Source: Trematomus loennbergii
Taxonomy: Eukaryota; Chordata; Actinopteri; Perciformes; Nototheniidae
Length of the DNA: 64,000 bases
Reading direction: 5' to 3'
NCBI GenBank assembly: GCA_012861695.1
Contig: JAAOOA010000177.1
Span: 491,447 to 555,446, forward strand
The notes under the pieces are model-generated. The model was not told the origin of the DNA. It made no database searches and saw nothing but the letters and a program-made list of their open reading frames with translations. Below are positions 11,181 through 22,266 of this stretch, piece by piece. Numbering within the stretch: the first letter of the stretch is position 1; each line of letters opens with the position of its first letter. Position numbers and translations under genes: made by a program.

Positions 11181-13562
11181 TATGAAGCCCCGGGTATAAA
11201 GGTGACATGCAATCTCAGATGTGATTAACAGAGACTCAGCCATCCCAGGATTTACCACTGCTTTGAAAGAATAAGAATTAAAGGAAATCTCCCATTAGAT
11301 GATGCTGTTACCAAACTCATACAACCCGCCTCTTTCCCATGAACTAAACCTCGCTGTGTGAAGAAAACAGATGAAGTTTCAGGAAATGTGAGGTTAAGTT
11401 TTGATATCATTGTTTCCCTTAATGCTGCATCATGATGTTTTATGAGGATCAATCATCTGAACAAGATCTACAAGAAAATCAGAGTCCTTAAAAAAAAGGA
11501 ATAATACTATTGATCACGCAGGAGGATCATCTTTCTTGAAGCTAGCGAGCATTTTGAAATATGGCAGATTACTGATATTTATGAACAGGTGTATGTCATG
11601 TTTATGTCATGTGTTCACACACTTTTTAAAAGGTAAAAAACGGATATTCTTCAGGACGGTTTTATACTGGTAATCATATATATAATCGAGCTATTAAGAG
11701 GTGCATTAATATCCTTTTCAGGGCAGTAGCTTTTATATCAGTTTTTTGCCTGTCATTTTATGCCTCACTGAATGCTCCGTCACTGAAACGGCTCTTAGTG
11801 TGATTAGAGAAGCTAAATGCACGAGCACAAAGAAGAATCTTACAAGAGATAATAGGAACATGACTTACTGTAACTCTGGTTGACTGTGCACTCTGCTGCA
11901 CTTTCTTAGCTCTATGCAATCGACAAGGGTCAGAACATTGACTACCGTGACATTTAAATATTTATTAACTAAAAAATATGAATATATAATTAATTGGATA
12001 ATTATCTGCTGCAATTACCTGAATATGAAAAGTGTGTGTGGGCATTGGTTGTAGACCTTGGTTTTAGAGCTTAGAGTTTAGTATTATGGCCATCGTCATC
12101 TTGTTTTTTACAGAATTAACAAGATCAAAATACAGACAGCACCATGATCAGACATAGCCATGGTAGCATCTGGTCAATACACATTTTACAAAAAGAACAT
12201 CATGCTTTCTTGAAGGATACTTTAAACTAGCGATTGAGACCGGAAGTAATTTGGAACATTTACTGTAGCTTTAAATCTAGCGAGAAAAGTAATATTTGTA
12301 TAGACTTCTATACAAAGTGCAGGTTTAAAGCACTTAAGAATTGGCTTGACTTTTCAAACCTTCTATTCGTGTCAAGAAAATCTATAATCCCAAATAACAA
12401 CAATTACCCTTTTTTGCTTTGCTTTTTAAATTCCAGGTGTGTGCATGCTTATTTACCACCAGTCTAACTCAGAAACTTTGAATAAAGAAAAGCCACCGCT
12501 AGTATTTCTAGTAACACGTGTACTTTTCTTTCTTTGACAAGTCCAATCGACTGCTGTGAAAAAGAGCACCTTGAACTGTATATGACTGTATTCTCTGCAA
12601 GGAGAGTCATTGCTGTTTGTTTTGATGTCGCCAACATTCTTAGGAGAAATATCAACAAAAAGGTGTTTGCTCTAACTGCCTAATGACCTCACTTTTGTTC
12701 AAAATGCATGTGAGACATGTGTAGTTTCTAAGGTAATAGAAAGTTGGTGTTCTGGAAGGGGCTTAGCATAGGATCAATTCCCTTGGGATGCTCTCAAGAA
12801 CTGTTTTACAATCAATAGTGTGTGTGTTTAAGTTTCCAACCCTGCTTCAAAGGTCCATCATACAAGATAGGGGATCTATAGGCAGCTGCTAATAATAACA
12901 TCCATCATTATGGTTTACTAATTGTTGTCTTTTTGTCCTCTAGGTTGCACTGCCACGTCTACGGTAGCGCAGAATGGGCAGAGGAAACATGATTGGGCCT
13001 CAACTCTTTTCCAGCCAATATACATTCTTCTACAAACTTGGGATAGGAGGGTGACTGAACAAGTTATCCATTGTTTGGAACCTACATCCCCATTGTTAGA
13101 CGTACTAAATCCTGCACACTGCTCCTTCAAATTGACAATGTGAATATATGTCGCCATTTTGTAATTTCTGTTATTTTCAGTTGAGAATGTTTCAAAGTAA
13201 TCTTAAAAAATTAAACTTACTTTTTGTTTCTACTGTTTATAAGTACATGTTTAAACATTAAATGCTGTATTCATTAATGGTTGTATAATTCCACAAATAT
13301 TTTTATATTTTAAGTTTTCAGAGTAATTGTTCCCTACAGAACATTTTGTGCTGTCATTTTATTGAACGTGTTTAATTGGAAAATGTTAGAAAAAAGCTGT
13401 AAAATAACAGTATTCTCCCTGTAGAACTTTAGGTTCTGTATTTATTTTAATGTTTGATCATACAAATCTAATGAAAAAAAATTGTAAAAAACAGTTTTAT
13501 CATCAGAGCTTTATTTAAGGTATTTGAATGTAACATTTTAAGACAATGGATTTTGAAAAGAG
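11181..13562. other. dpp10 intron 3, no gene recognised
   Basis: AT-rich, with only short ORFs on both strands. No TIR pairs or coding signature were found by eye. Confidence 0.4.
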
Positions 13563-13594
13563 AGGAAACATCTGTAACATTACAGATGTTTCCT
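13563..13594. repeat. Perfect hairpin, 15-bp stem, 2-nt loop
   Basis: AGGAAACATCTGTAA, ca, then its exact reverse complement. It could be a MITE terminus or an unstable palindrome. Confidence 0.9.
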
Positions 13595-14100
13595 TTCTTT
13601 TCAATTGTTTTTGCACTTTCTTCTGCCAGTCATTTGACCGTTTTTAACGGGTTTTTTTGCCCGTAGAAGTATTAGTGAACCCAACGCATTCACTCTCTAC
13701 AAAATGACTTATAGGTCACTTGATTTATTATTTCAGTAAACATTGTAAACATCAGTTTATGGCCTCAACTGCTACTTTCAAGTTTCCTTTGATGTTCATT
13801 TTGTAAATGACGGCCCATCAAAAATAAATGGATGACAACGCAAGGCCCAGTTCCAGTCCACTCTAACTTGACCATACCTTTGAGTCACATCAACATTCAT
13901 CTTAATTCAAGTTTATTAACCATAACTGCAGTCTTCCACAATTCTTTATACCTCCACAGTTATAACAGCTGTGGAGTTTAGTACGGAGCCCCCTAGGGGA
14001 CATGGAGAAGAAAAAAAATAAAGTTTTGCAAGATCTCGCAAAACTTTTAATTTAGCTCAATGTACTTCCTGGTCAGTTCGGCAACACAGAAACCACAACA

Positions 14101-14274
14101 ATGGAGCGGTTCATCGATTTTTACTTTGAGCTTGGCCTAAAATATAAAGATATAACATCAGTGCTTGGCAATAGGCACGGGTTTCACATACTGTAAGTGA
14201 AAGACACCTCAAGAGAACACTCAGAGTGAGGGGACATGCACGTCGCAAAGCATACTCTGAGCTGAGTTATTGAC
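14101..14274 (+). pseudogene. Integrase-like N-terminus, left arm of the palindrome
   Basis: The ATG at 14101 opens MERFIDFYFELGLKYKDITS and stops after 31 codons, because four extra bases at about 14191-14194 shift the frame. The shifted frame then carries SERHLKRTLR and RRKAYSEL before a TGA. The order (Leu/Tyr-rich helix, then I-S-x-R-x-L-K-R, then R-R-K) is what I know from the N-terminus of a teleost integrase-core protein family that Repbase links to IS3EU/Ginger-type transposons. The catalytic core is absent. Assignment to that family is from memory of its pattern, not from a search. Confidence 0.5.
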
Positions 14275-14738
14275 AGATTCGAATTTCGCGGATCAATAAC
14301 TCATGAACATAACGTTGTAAAAATACAAACAACATGACTTTACAATCATAGCAAGGTAGACAATGAGCTACAGAGTCGTTTTTATCAGTACAGTTCGATA
14401 TGCGCCGTCATCCGAGCTTCACATCAAGAATTGGTCACAATGTGCAGCTGGAGGAGAGAGGAGTGCTTAGGGACCGTCTACAAACTGCAACGCCGAAAAT
14501 ATTTACTCATAGAAAAATTCAATAACTTCATTTTTTTAAGATGTAGTGCTACCAAAATCTCGTAACACATCAATGGTTATGTGTTGTTACAGTATAACAC
14601 TTATTTTGAATACATATTGCTTTTAAATATTGGTCAGGCTTTTTATTTCAAACTATTTTAAATTATTTTGACATTTTACAATGTAGTGCAACCAAACCCC
14701 TTTCACACATCACTAGTACATTGCTGCTCATACTACAT

Positions 14739-15169
14739 CAGGGTTGTCCAAACTACAGCCCGGGGGACCAAATTGTACTTCTTGAATATATATGTATATA
14801 CGTGTTAATAAGCCCACATTTTCTAACAAATCAAACAAAGAAAAAAACAGGTTACATCACAGCTCTCCATAGGGTTTCATTTATTTTGTTGGCAGCTCAT
14901 TCCTTAAAACATAAGCTTCAGATTGCTTATAATAAGAGGAAATATTAAATATATGTTATGTAAATAAGTTATTGAGCTTTTTCTTATCAACTTAGATTTG
15001 TAAGAAAATGTGGGCTTATTAACACATATATGTTTAAGAAGTACAATATAAGGCATACAAGTTTAATTTGTGGGCCATATTTCATTATACTTTTTAAATC
15101 AGCTGAGCGCCGATTCAAAATGGCCCTCGGGCTGCATTTGGCCCCCGGGCCGTAGTTTGGACAACCCTG
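14739..15169. mobile_element. hAT-like termini at the centre of the palindrome
   Basis: CAGGGTTGTCCAAACTAC at 14739 faces its reverse complement ending at 15169, followed inward by GC-rich cggcccgggggcc-like sequence: the classic end of a vertebrate hAT MITE. The flanking eight bases are inverted (tactacat / atgtagta), not direct, so they are palindrome arms and not a target duplication. A related fragment with the gtgttaataag module is at 63868-63940. Confidence 0.6.
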
Positions 15170-15587
15170 ATGTAGTATGAGCAGCAATGTACTATTGATG
15201 TGTGAAAGGGGTTTGGTTGCACTACATTGTAAAATGTCAAAATAATTTAAAATAGTTTGAAATAAAAAAGCCTGACCAATATTTAAAAGCAATATGTATT
15301 CAAAATAAGTGTTATACTGTAACAACAACATAACCATGATGTGTTACGAGATTTTGGTAGCACTACATCTTAAAAAAATGAAGTTATTGCATTTTTCTAT
15401 GAGTATATATTTTCGACGTTGCAGTTTGTAGACGGTCCCTAAGCACTCCTCTCTCCTCCAGCTGCAGATTGTGACCAATTCTTGATGTTAAGCTCAGATG
15501 ACGGCGCGTATCGAACTGTTCTGATAAAAACGACTCTGTAGCTCGTTGTCTACCTTGCTATGATTGTAAAGTCATGTTGTTCATGAG

Positions 15588-15731
15588 TTATTGACGTGCA
15601 TGTCCCCTCGCTCTGAGTGTTCCCTTGAGGTGTCTTTCACTTATGTGAAACCCTTGCCTATTGCCAAGCACTGATGTTATATCTTTATATTTTAGGCCAA
15701 GCTCAAAGTAAAAATCGATGAACCGCTCCAT
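15588..15731 (-). pseudogene. Integrase-like N-terminus, right arm of the palindrome
   Basis: The mirror copy of the ORF at 14101 stays open for 47 codons, through the SERHLK segment without the four-base insertion. It then ends at TAA because the sequence after codon 46 is deleted relative to the left arm. The pair shows that the arms diverged after the inverted duplication formed. There is no catalytic region. Confidence 0.5.
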
Positions 15732-15973
15732 TGTTGTGGTTTCTGTGTTGCCGAACTGACCCGGAAGTACATTGAGCTAAATGAAAAGTTTTGCAAAACA
15801 TATATTTCAACCAATTTTTGTCCCCTAGGGGGCTCTGTAGTTTAGAGGTTGCAGATATTGCAGGAAAAATATATTGAGAAAATGTGTGCAATAGCAGAAC
15901 CAACCACATGCTACAACTTCCTACAGTTATTTGCAGTGTCAGCAGCTTTTTATTCAGCTCTGTGACAACTTAC

Positions 15974-16069
15974 CACTGATCCACTTGGCATCAGGATCAT
16001 GTAACTGGAAGTCTCTTTGAAACAGGTCATCCAGTGTCAGCTCTGAACCAAAAGGTTTACCAGCATCAT
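15974..16069 (-). CDS. dpp10: dpp10 exon: start of extracellular region
   Basis: This is the second recognised dpp10 exon. The acceptor tag follows a run of pyrimidines (plus-strand 16070-16090) and the donor is gtaagt at 15968-15973. It has 96 nt and phase 1 on both sides, with 31 whole codons including LTLDDLFQRDFQLHDP and AKWIS. These match the conserved stretch just outside the membrane in DPP6 and DPP10, whose human forms read VEDLF/LEDLF, then HDPEA and W-I. No frame damage is seen. It joins in phase to the exon at 5801-5895 across an intron of about 10 kb that is rich in mobile elements. Confidence 0.92.
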
Positions 16070-16129
16070 CTACAGGAGAAAAAAAAAATAGTATAAACAA
16101 TGAATTATCCTAAAAATAAAAAAAGGCGG

Positions 16130-16495
16130 AGCTCACAAGGCCCTGTCCAAGCAGACAGTGTGAGGTGGATTTCCCGCTGTGTTTCCCTGGATGCTTGATA
16201 TAGACCAAGTGCCATGCCAGCGGGACACCGCGGAGCTCAGGCTGAGCTCAGCAATGTCCCGCTAACATGGCACGCAGACCCCATGCAGCAACCAGGAAAC
16301 GACACCAGTAATCCTCCTCACACTGTCCGCTCCTCGAGCCCCACAGGGCGACCAGCGAGCCCCGCAACGTCCCGCCAACACGGCACCCAGACCCCACATT
16401 CTCATCTGTTTGTCATTACTGGTGTCATTTTCTGGTTGCTATCAAATGCCATTGTAAAAATCAGTAGAAATGGCCAAAACATGGGACCTTTAAGT
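16130..16495. repeat. GC-rich dispersed repeat with two ~110-bp degenerate units
   Basis: Units with gctcctcgagccccacaggg, then cccgc.aacgtcccg, then acatggcac...agaccc recur twice here and about twice at 42440-42665. The right end, acatgggacctttaa, resembles common fish MITE termini. Class uncertain. It ends about 60 bp upstream (in gene orientation) of the exon at 15974. Confidence 0.5.
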
Positions 16496-16635
16496 TTATA
16501 TTAACGCTTAAAATGCAGCTACAAACGTTCTACAAAATCCCAAGCTATATCAAAAACACAGATGTTTTCAAATGTTTTTATATATAAGCACACACAAAAT
16601 GACAAGTGATGAACAGTGAATGGATGAGGTAGATA

Positions 16636-17722
16636 CAGTGGAGGAAATAAGCATTTGATCCCCTTGCAAAACATGTGTTAGTACTTGGTGGAGAAACCCT
16701 TGTTGGACAGACAGAGGTCAGACGCTTCTTGTAGCTGGTCTCCAGGTTTGTGCACATCTCAGGAAGGATTTGGTCCACTCCTCTCTGAAGATCCTCCCAA
16801 ACCCTTAAGGTTTGAGGCTGGTGCTTGGCATCTGGAAGCTTCAGCTCCCTCCACAGATTTTCTATGGGATTAAGGTCTGGAGACTGGCTAGGCCCCTCCA
16901 TCACCTAAATGTCTTCTTCTTTAGCTACTCCTGTGTTGCCCTGGCCTTATGTTCAGGTCATTTTCCAGCTGGAAGACCCATCCATTTTCAGTGTCCTGGC
17001 TGAGGGAAGGAGGCTATCGGCCAAGATGTTATGGTACATGGCCCCGTACATCCTCTCCTCGATGCAGGGAAGTGGTCCTGTCCCCTCCTGTCAGCAGAGA
17101 AACAACCCCAAAGCATAATGTTTCCACCTCCGTGCTTGACGATGATGATCATCAATACCCCACGGGGCGAGATCTTGCGCGGAGCGCCAGACAGAGGGCG
17201 ACTGATTGTCATTTTCTTTTTCTTCCATTTAGAAAACACACATTATTCTTCTGAATAATGGCACCAACAGTTGTCTCCTTCTCACAAGCTGCTTTCTGAT
17301 GGTCTTGTAGCCAATGCCAGCCTTGTGCAGGTCTACAGTCTTGTCCCTGAGGTCCTTAGACAGCTCTTTAGTCTTGCCCATGGTGGAGAGGTTGGAATCT
17401 GATTGATTGATTATGTGGACAGGTTTTTTTATACAGGTAACAAGTTGATATTAGGAGTACTTTTTTAAAGGAAAAGGACTCATGTAACCGGTCTGTGGGA
17501 GCCAGAATCCTGTTTGTTGCAAGGGGATCAAATACTTATTTCCCACAGTTAAATGCAATAAATGTTTATCTTTATATAATGTCAATTTCTGGATTTTCTT
17601 TTTGATATTCTTACTTTCACTGTTTATATAAACCTACCATTACAATTATAGACTGTCAATTTATTTGTAAGTGGGCAAACTTACAAAATCTGCAGGGGAT
17701 CAAATACTTATTTCCTCCACTG
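16636..17722 (-). mobile_element. Tc1/mariner element, internally deleted
   Basis: The termini CAGTGGAGGAAATAAGCATT (16636) and the matching reverse complement ending at 17722 are flanked by TA (16634-16635, 17723-17724). A second copy of the repeat core at about 17518-17547 gives the IR/DR arrangement typical of fish Tc1. The minus-strand transposase is broken: a block with SGAPRKISPRGV and KHGGGNIMLWGCF (16988-17239) and a C-terminal block with [17 protein letters not shown] (16578-16904). The sequences between these, including most DDE residues, are lost or frameshifted. It sits inside dpp10 intron 2. Confidence 0.93.
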
Positions 17723-17819
17723 TAAGTAGCTCTACTGCAAATGGCCAAAGCTTAATTTTGACTGGAATAAAAAGCTTTTTGCTCTGCACTGTGAGTGATG
17801 GGTGTGCAGGGAGCCTCAC

Positions 17820-17928
17820 CATTAGACAGCAGAACGATGGAGAGCCCGATGAGAGAGAGCACCCCGCGATGACCAGCAGAGAGATCCCGATACCCTTCCA
17901 GTTCTTATCTGACCGATCGGCCTGTGTC
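17820..17928 (-). CDS. dpp10: dpp10 exon encoding the transmembrane segment (apparent 1-nt frameshift)
   Basis: This is an internal exon of an inactive dipeptidyl peptidase (DPP6/DPP10 family), a single-pass type II membrane protein that is an auxiliary subunit of Kv4 potassium channels. The minus strand shows a pyrimidine-rich tract ending in tag at 17929-17931, then the exon, then a gtgagg donor at 17814-17819. The translation begins TQADRSDKNWKGIGISLLVI; the NWKGI motif followed by a hydrophobic helix is the family signature at the cytoplasm-membrane boundary. After the fourth G of a G run (C run at about 17862-17865 on the plus strand) the frame runs into non-family sequence. Adding one base restores a leucine/isoleucine-rich helix and the phase needed by the next exon. 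This is either an assembly or sequencing error or a true disabling lesion; the intact downstream exons favour the former. Start and first exon were not found. Confidence 0.88.
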
Positions 17929-18019
17929 CTACACAGCAAGGGGAACAAAGCATGTCAATACTGTTGAATCATATATTAATGATGCAAAAATACAAAATAA
18001 TGCATTTGGAGGGTTTTAA

Positions 18020-18436
18020 CCTGTTAAACCCCAAACCTGTTTTTCAGGTCTCAGACTCGAAAATGACGTGCCCAGAACAAATGACTATATCTTCACTTCT
18101 AAAAGGGGTAAATTAATAATCTTTTTTCTCAAAGCAATGATAAACCTGTGACTTGGATGTAGACAAGGTAGAATCAATATAGATGTTTTTATTTTAAAGT
18201 AAATTCAGATTGAACATAGTAAAAAATGTAAATTATAGTTTCCGTCTAAAGTAAAACCATTACTTATAGTGAAAACCACCCTTGCATGATGGGATAGTAG
18301 ACTAAAAGCATTAGGAATCCAAACTATAACATATAAGTACCCTGTATCAAGATTGATGCAAAACAAGTTAAATTTGACCTTTTTAGAGAGGTTTAGAAGA
18401 AAAATAACCACCTCTGGGGTCATTTGGGTGTATTTG
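18020..18436 (+). mobile_element. TTAA element family A (TIR CCTGTTAA), left half
   Basis: TTAA (18016-18019) is followed by CCTGTTAAACCCC. The sequence matches the reverse complement of 54060-54490 in the intact copy at 53337. The element is split at GTATTTG (18430-18436) by the L2 LINE and resumes at 23792. The TTAA target and short CC-ended TIR fit piggyBac-type transposition; no coding region. Confidence 0.85.
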
Positions 18437-18819
18437 TTTGTTTGTAGCCTTTATTTAACCAGGTGAAAAATCCATTGAGATCAACGATCTCTTTTTCAAG
18501 GGAGACCTACGGTACATTGGTTACACATAAAAACAACAGAAAACAAAAAGGACATCGCAACATAATTACAGGGGTATAAATTAGCAACCTATTCACAATG
18601 ACAGGTATCTAATAACATTTCATCCAGCCGTGCTTTAAAATGATGCAAGGGAATCAAAATGCTCAGTTTCAATTTTTTTGCATAGTGTTCCAAGCTAGAG
18701 GAGCAGCGCACATAAAAGCTTTAGTACCTAAAACAGTCCTAGCACTTGGCACATGTAATAAGAAACACATCCTGGGATCTCAGGCAATAGCTACTTGCCA
18801 CTCTCCGTGAGATCAAAGA

Positions 18820-20720
18820 GCTATATAAGTCGGTAGTTTACCCAGCATGGCTTTATAGATGAACATGTACCAATGACTGAGCCTCCGTACAGTAAGTGAA
18901 GGAAGACCTGCCTTGGCATACAGGGTACAGTGATGAGTGCTTTACAGTTAGTAACAAATCTCAGAGCACTGTGATAGGCGGCATCTAACCTTTCCAGGCA
19001 ATGGGCAGGTGCATTCATATATATCAAATCACCATAGTCCAGCGCAGGTCAAAAGGTCACAGTGACTAGCCTTTTCCTGGCTTCAAAAGAGAAACAGGAC
19101 TTGTTTCTAAAAAGAAACCTAGTCTAACCCTCAGCTTTTTAAGCAGGTTATTGACCTGAAGTTTAAAAGTAAGACAATCATCACACAACAGGTAACCACT
19201 TCGAGTACTTGTCCTTGCATAGTAACAATATCCAAAGCAGTCTCTGGAGTCTTTTTAGCTTTAGAAAAGAGCATTACCTTGGTTTCTCAACATTTAAAAG
19301 AAGCTTAAGCTCAGCGAGCTGAGTCTGAATAATGTTAAAAACAGCCTGTAATTTAACAACCGCCTCCTTAATGGAGGGACCTGCACAGTACATAACGGTA
19401 TCATCCGCATAAAAATGTAAAGTAGCTTCATCCACATTTTCACCTAAACTATTGATGTAGATCGAGAATAAAAGTGGACCTAAAACAGAACCTTGAGGAA
19501 CACCATTAGCAATGTTCAACCACTCAGAAGACAGCCCATCAAAGTGAACACATTGGGACCTTTCAGAGAGGTAGTTCACAAACCACCCCACTGCATGGTT
19601 GGATATGCCAATACTGAGTAGCCTCTGCTTTAAGATGCGATGATCGACGGTGTCAAACGCTTTGAAAGGTCAATAAATAGAGCTGCACAACTCTGCTTTT
19701 TATCTAAAATACTTGTAATGTCATTCACCACTTTCATTGTGGCAGTGATGGTGCTATGTTGCTTTCTGAAGCCTGACTGATGTTTAGACAGGATGTAATT
19801 TTTACATAAAAACTCCTTTACTTGTTCACTCACTAGGCGTTCAAGAACCTTAGCCAGAACTGACAATTTAGAGATTGGCCTATAGTTATTTAAAATAGTT
19901 GCCTCCCCTCCTTTTAGCAAAGGCAAGACATAAGCTGACTTCCATACTTTTGGAATTGCATTTGTGCTGAGGGAGAGGTTAAAAAGAGAAGTAAGAGGTG
20001 GAGCAATAAAATCTGCAGCTATCTTTAAAAAGAAAGGTTCTACGTTGTCCGGGCCAGCCGGTTTCTTAGGATCTAACTTAGATAATGTTTCATGAACAAC
20101 ATTTACAGTAAAAGGAGAAAAACTGAAAGGGTTTTCCAAACCACATTGTTCAGAGTCACAGACTGTGGTGATCACAGAAGCAGAGTTAGTCACAGAATCA
20201 AACATAGAACCGCAGGACACAGAGTGCTCATTAAAACAATTTAACATGGTGGCCCTGTCCGATATAGAGCCAGATGATGTGGTAAGGCACGGAGGTAGCT
20301 CATTTCGGATCTCCCCGGTGGATATCGATTTTATGGCTTTCCAAAATTTCCTAGGATTATTTAGGTTTTCTGTGGTAACTGACAAATAGTACTTCGACTT
20401 AGCACTTTTGACATGTGAAGTGAAGCTATTCCTTAGTTGCCTAAAACGCAGCCATTCTACCTCTGAGCCTGATTTCCTAGCCTTTGCCCAGGCCTTGTTT
20501 CTCTCATGCAGGAGACTGGACAGTTCAGCAGAAAACCAAGGATTGTCTCGTCCCTTTACTCTAAATTTACGGGTGCATGTCTATCAATGATCTCCATAAA
20601 ACCAAGATAAAAATAAGACCATGCAGTTTCTACATCAGCACACAAATCGATTTTTCCCCAATCAATCCCAAACAGATCATGTACAAAACCTGCTCCACAA
20701 AATGTTTTATGTCTCTCTTA
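18820..20720 (-). pseudogene. L2 reverse transcriptase, frameshifted
   Basis: The reading frame enters after the insertion at 20722 with a GIDWGKIDLCADVETAWSYF stretch, continues through NPRKFWKAIKSI (about 20350), DPKKPAGPDN, YRPISKLSVLAKVLERLV and HQSGFRKQHST (19630-20385), then shifts frame. NGVPQGSVLGPLLFSIYIN and the catalytic YADD (19400-19411) lie in 19274-19591, with further shifts before a C-terminal RLDAAYHSALRFVT block (18821-19027). RNA-templated DNA synthesis cannot be made from this copy. Domain order and motifs are those of CR1/L2 elements. Confidence 0.9.
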
Positions 20721-20721
20721 A

Positions 20722-20736
20722 CACTAGAACCGCTGT
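20722..20736 (+). mobile_element. Single terminus of TTAA element family B (CACTAGAACCGC)
   Basis: TTAA (20718-20721) then CACTAGAACCGC, identical to the end of the complete element at 44201. Microsatellite follows immediately; the other terminus is gone. Confidence 0.75.
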
Positions 20737-21263
<527 letters not shown>

Positions 21264-21306
21264 AATTAATTAATTTAAATTAGGGAGGAATTATTAGGGG
21301 ACTTAA

Positions 21307-22262
21307 AGTGGACCTATCATGCTATATTTAAATGATATATTGTAGGGCCATACCTATATAAGGTATATTTATACGTTTCTGTTTTCAAAATACCAAACAG
21401 ATCATGATTTTAAGCCATGCCTCATTTCGCTCTATGTGCTGTTTGCTGTCTACGGGTCTGATTCTGCTGACCACGCCCCCCTGCAGGAGAGGGGAGACGT
21501 GCTCTGATCAGCTGCTGGGCTGTCAGAAGAGGGGGAGAAAAAGAGATCTCCGTCCTCCGTGTTTATTATATAGAGTCGTTATTCATTTGTTTTAAAGCTC
21601 AATAAATAACAAAGAAGACCTTTGACCGGCACTTTTCTAATTTTGTCCGGAAGATTTCAACTTTAACGGACATCTTGACCCGCGAAAGAAACTGAAACTG
21701 AAACTCTGCCGCACGGTCCCCTCGTTCCTTGGAAGAGGCGGAGAGGTGGGTGTTTGTCATCTGCTGGTGGACTAACCAGAGAGAATTACAGTGCTTGCCT
21801 CGACGAGGAGGGATTGCATTGAATTAAAGCAGCGGGAGCAAATGCTTGCCTCGGGGAGGGAGAAAAAAGCCACAGCGGAGAATAAACAGAAGGGTAACCA
21901 TGGTAACTATGGGCGGGAAGTCTTCTTCGCTGCTTTTGTGGCAGACTACAGCGCCACTTACAGGCCTGGCATATGTACTACAGCGTCTCCAGCGCTTTCG
22001 AACGGCAATGGCCGTGGCTGTCTCCTCCTGATTGGTGGAATTGGCCCAATAGCCGTAGCGCCACCGTCCTGACGTCAGGACAGTGTTCAAATCTGGATCA
22101 GTTTTTATCAGATCCGTTGCAGCCCCTTTTTTAGAGATTTGGGTATGGAGGAAAATAGAGAGGGTTGTGTTTTCTGACACTTGGTGAATTCCCTGGAACA
22201 CCGGGGACACATATTCATGTATAAAAGACGTACAAAAGTGCATTTTGCATGATAGGTCCCCT
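21307..22262. mobile_element. TTAA MITE family C, longest copy (956 bp)
   Basis: TTAA at 21303-21306 and 22263-22266. Termini AGTGGACCTATCATGC and the reverse complement of AGGGGACCTATCATGC. Inserted in the L2 endonuclease-RT linker. Shares internal blocks (gtccccggtgt, ccctctct...tttcctcc) with copies at 56928 and 61884. No coding region; the ORFs on both strands show no protein family. Confidence 0.92.
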
Positions 22263-22266
22263 TTAA

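Larger units (their letters stand above)
13976..15845. mobile_element. Large palindromic (foldback) element with integrase fragments in both arms
   Basis: The two arms, about 0.85-0.9 kb each, are reverse complements from GGAGCCCCCTAGGGGAC (13985 side) and its partner at about 15821-15837 inward to about 14830 and 14990. By eye they are well over 90% identical, with a few indels: an extra stretch of about 40-50 bp near 14275-14335 on the left, and about 85 bp extra near 15057-15140 on the right. Each arm carries the first codons of an integrase-like protein pointing inward. The centre has hAT-like termini. The element is non-autonomous; enzyme source unknown. Confidence 0.8.

Noticed and set aside
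14731..15177. 8-bp target duplication for the central hAT-like element
   Set aside because: The flanks tactacat and atgtagta are inverted, so they belong to the palindrome arms.
17820..17928. Assignment to dpp6 or dpp4
   Set aside because: NWKGI excludes dpp4; the SPDL..VLL.YDVKQ exon fits dpp10 better than dpp6.
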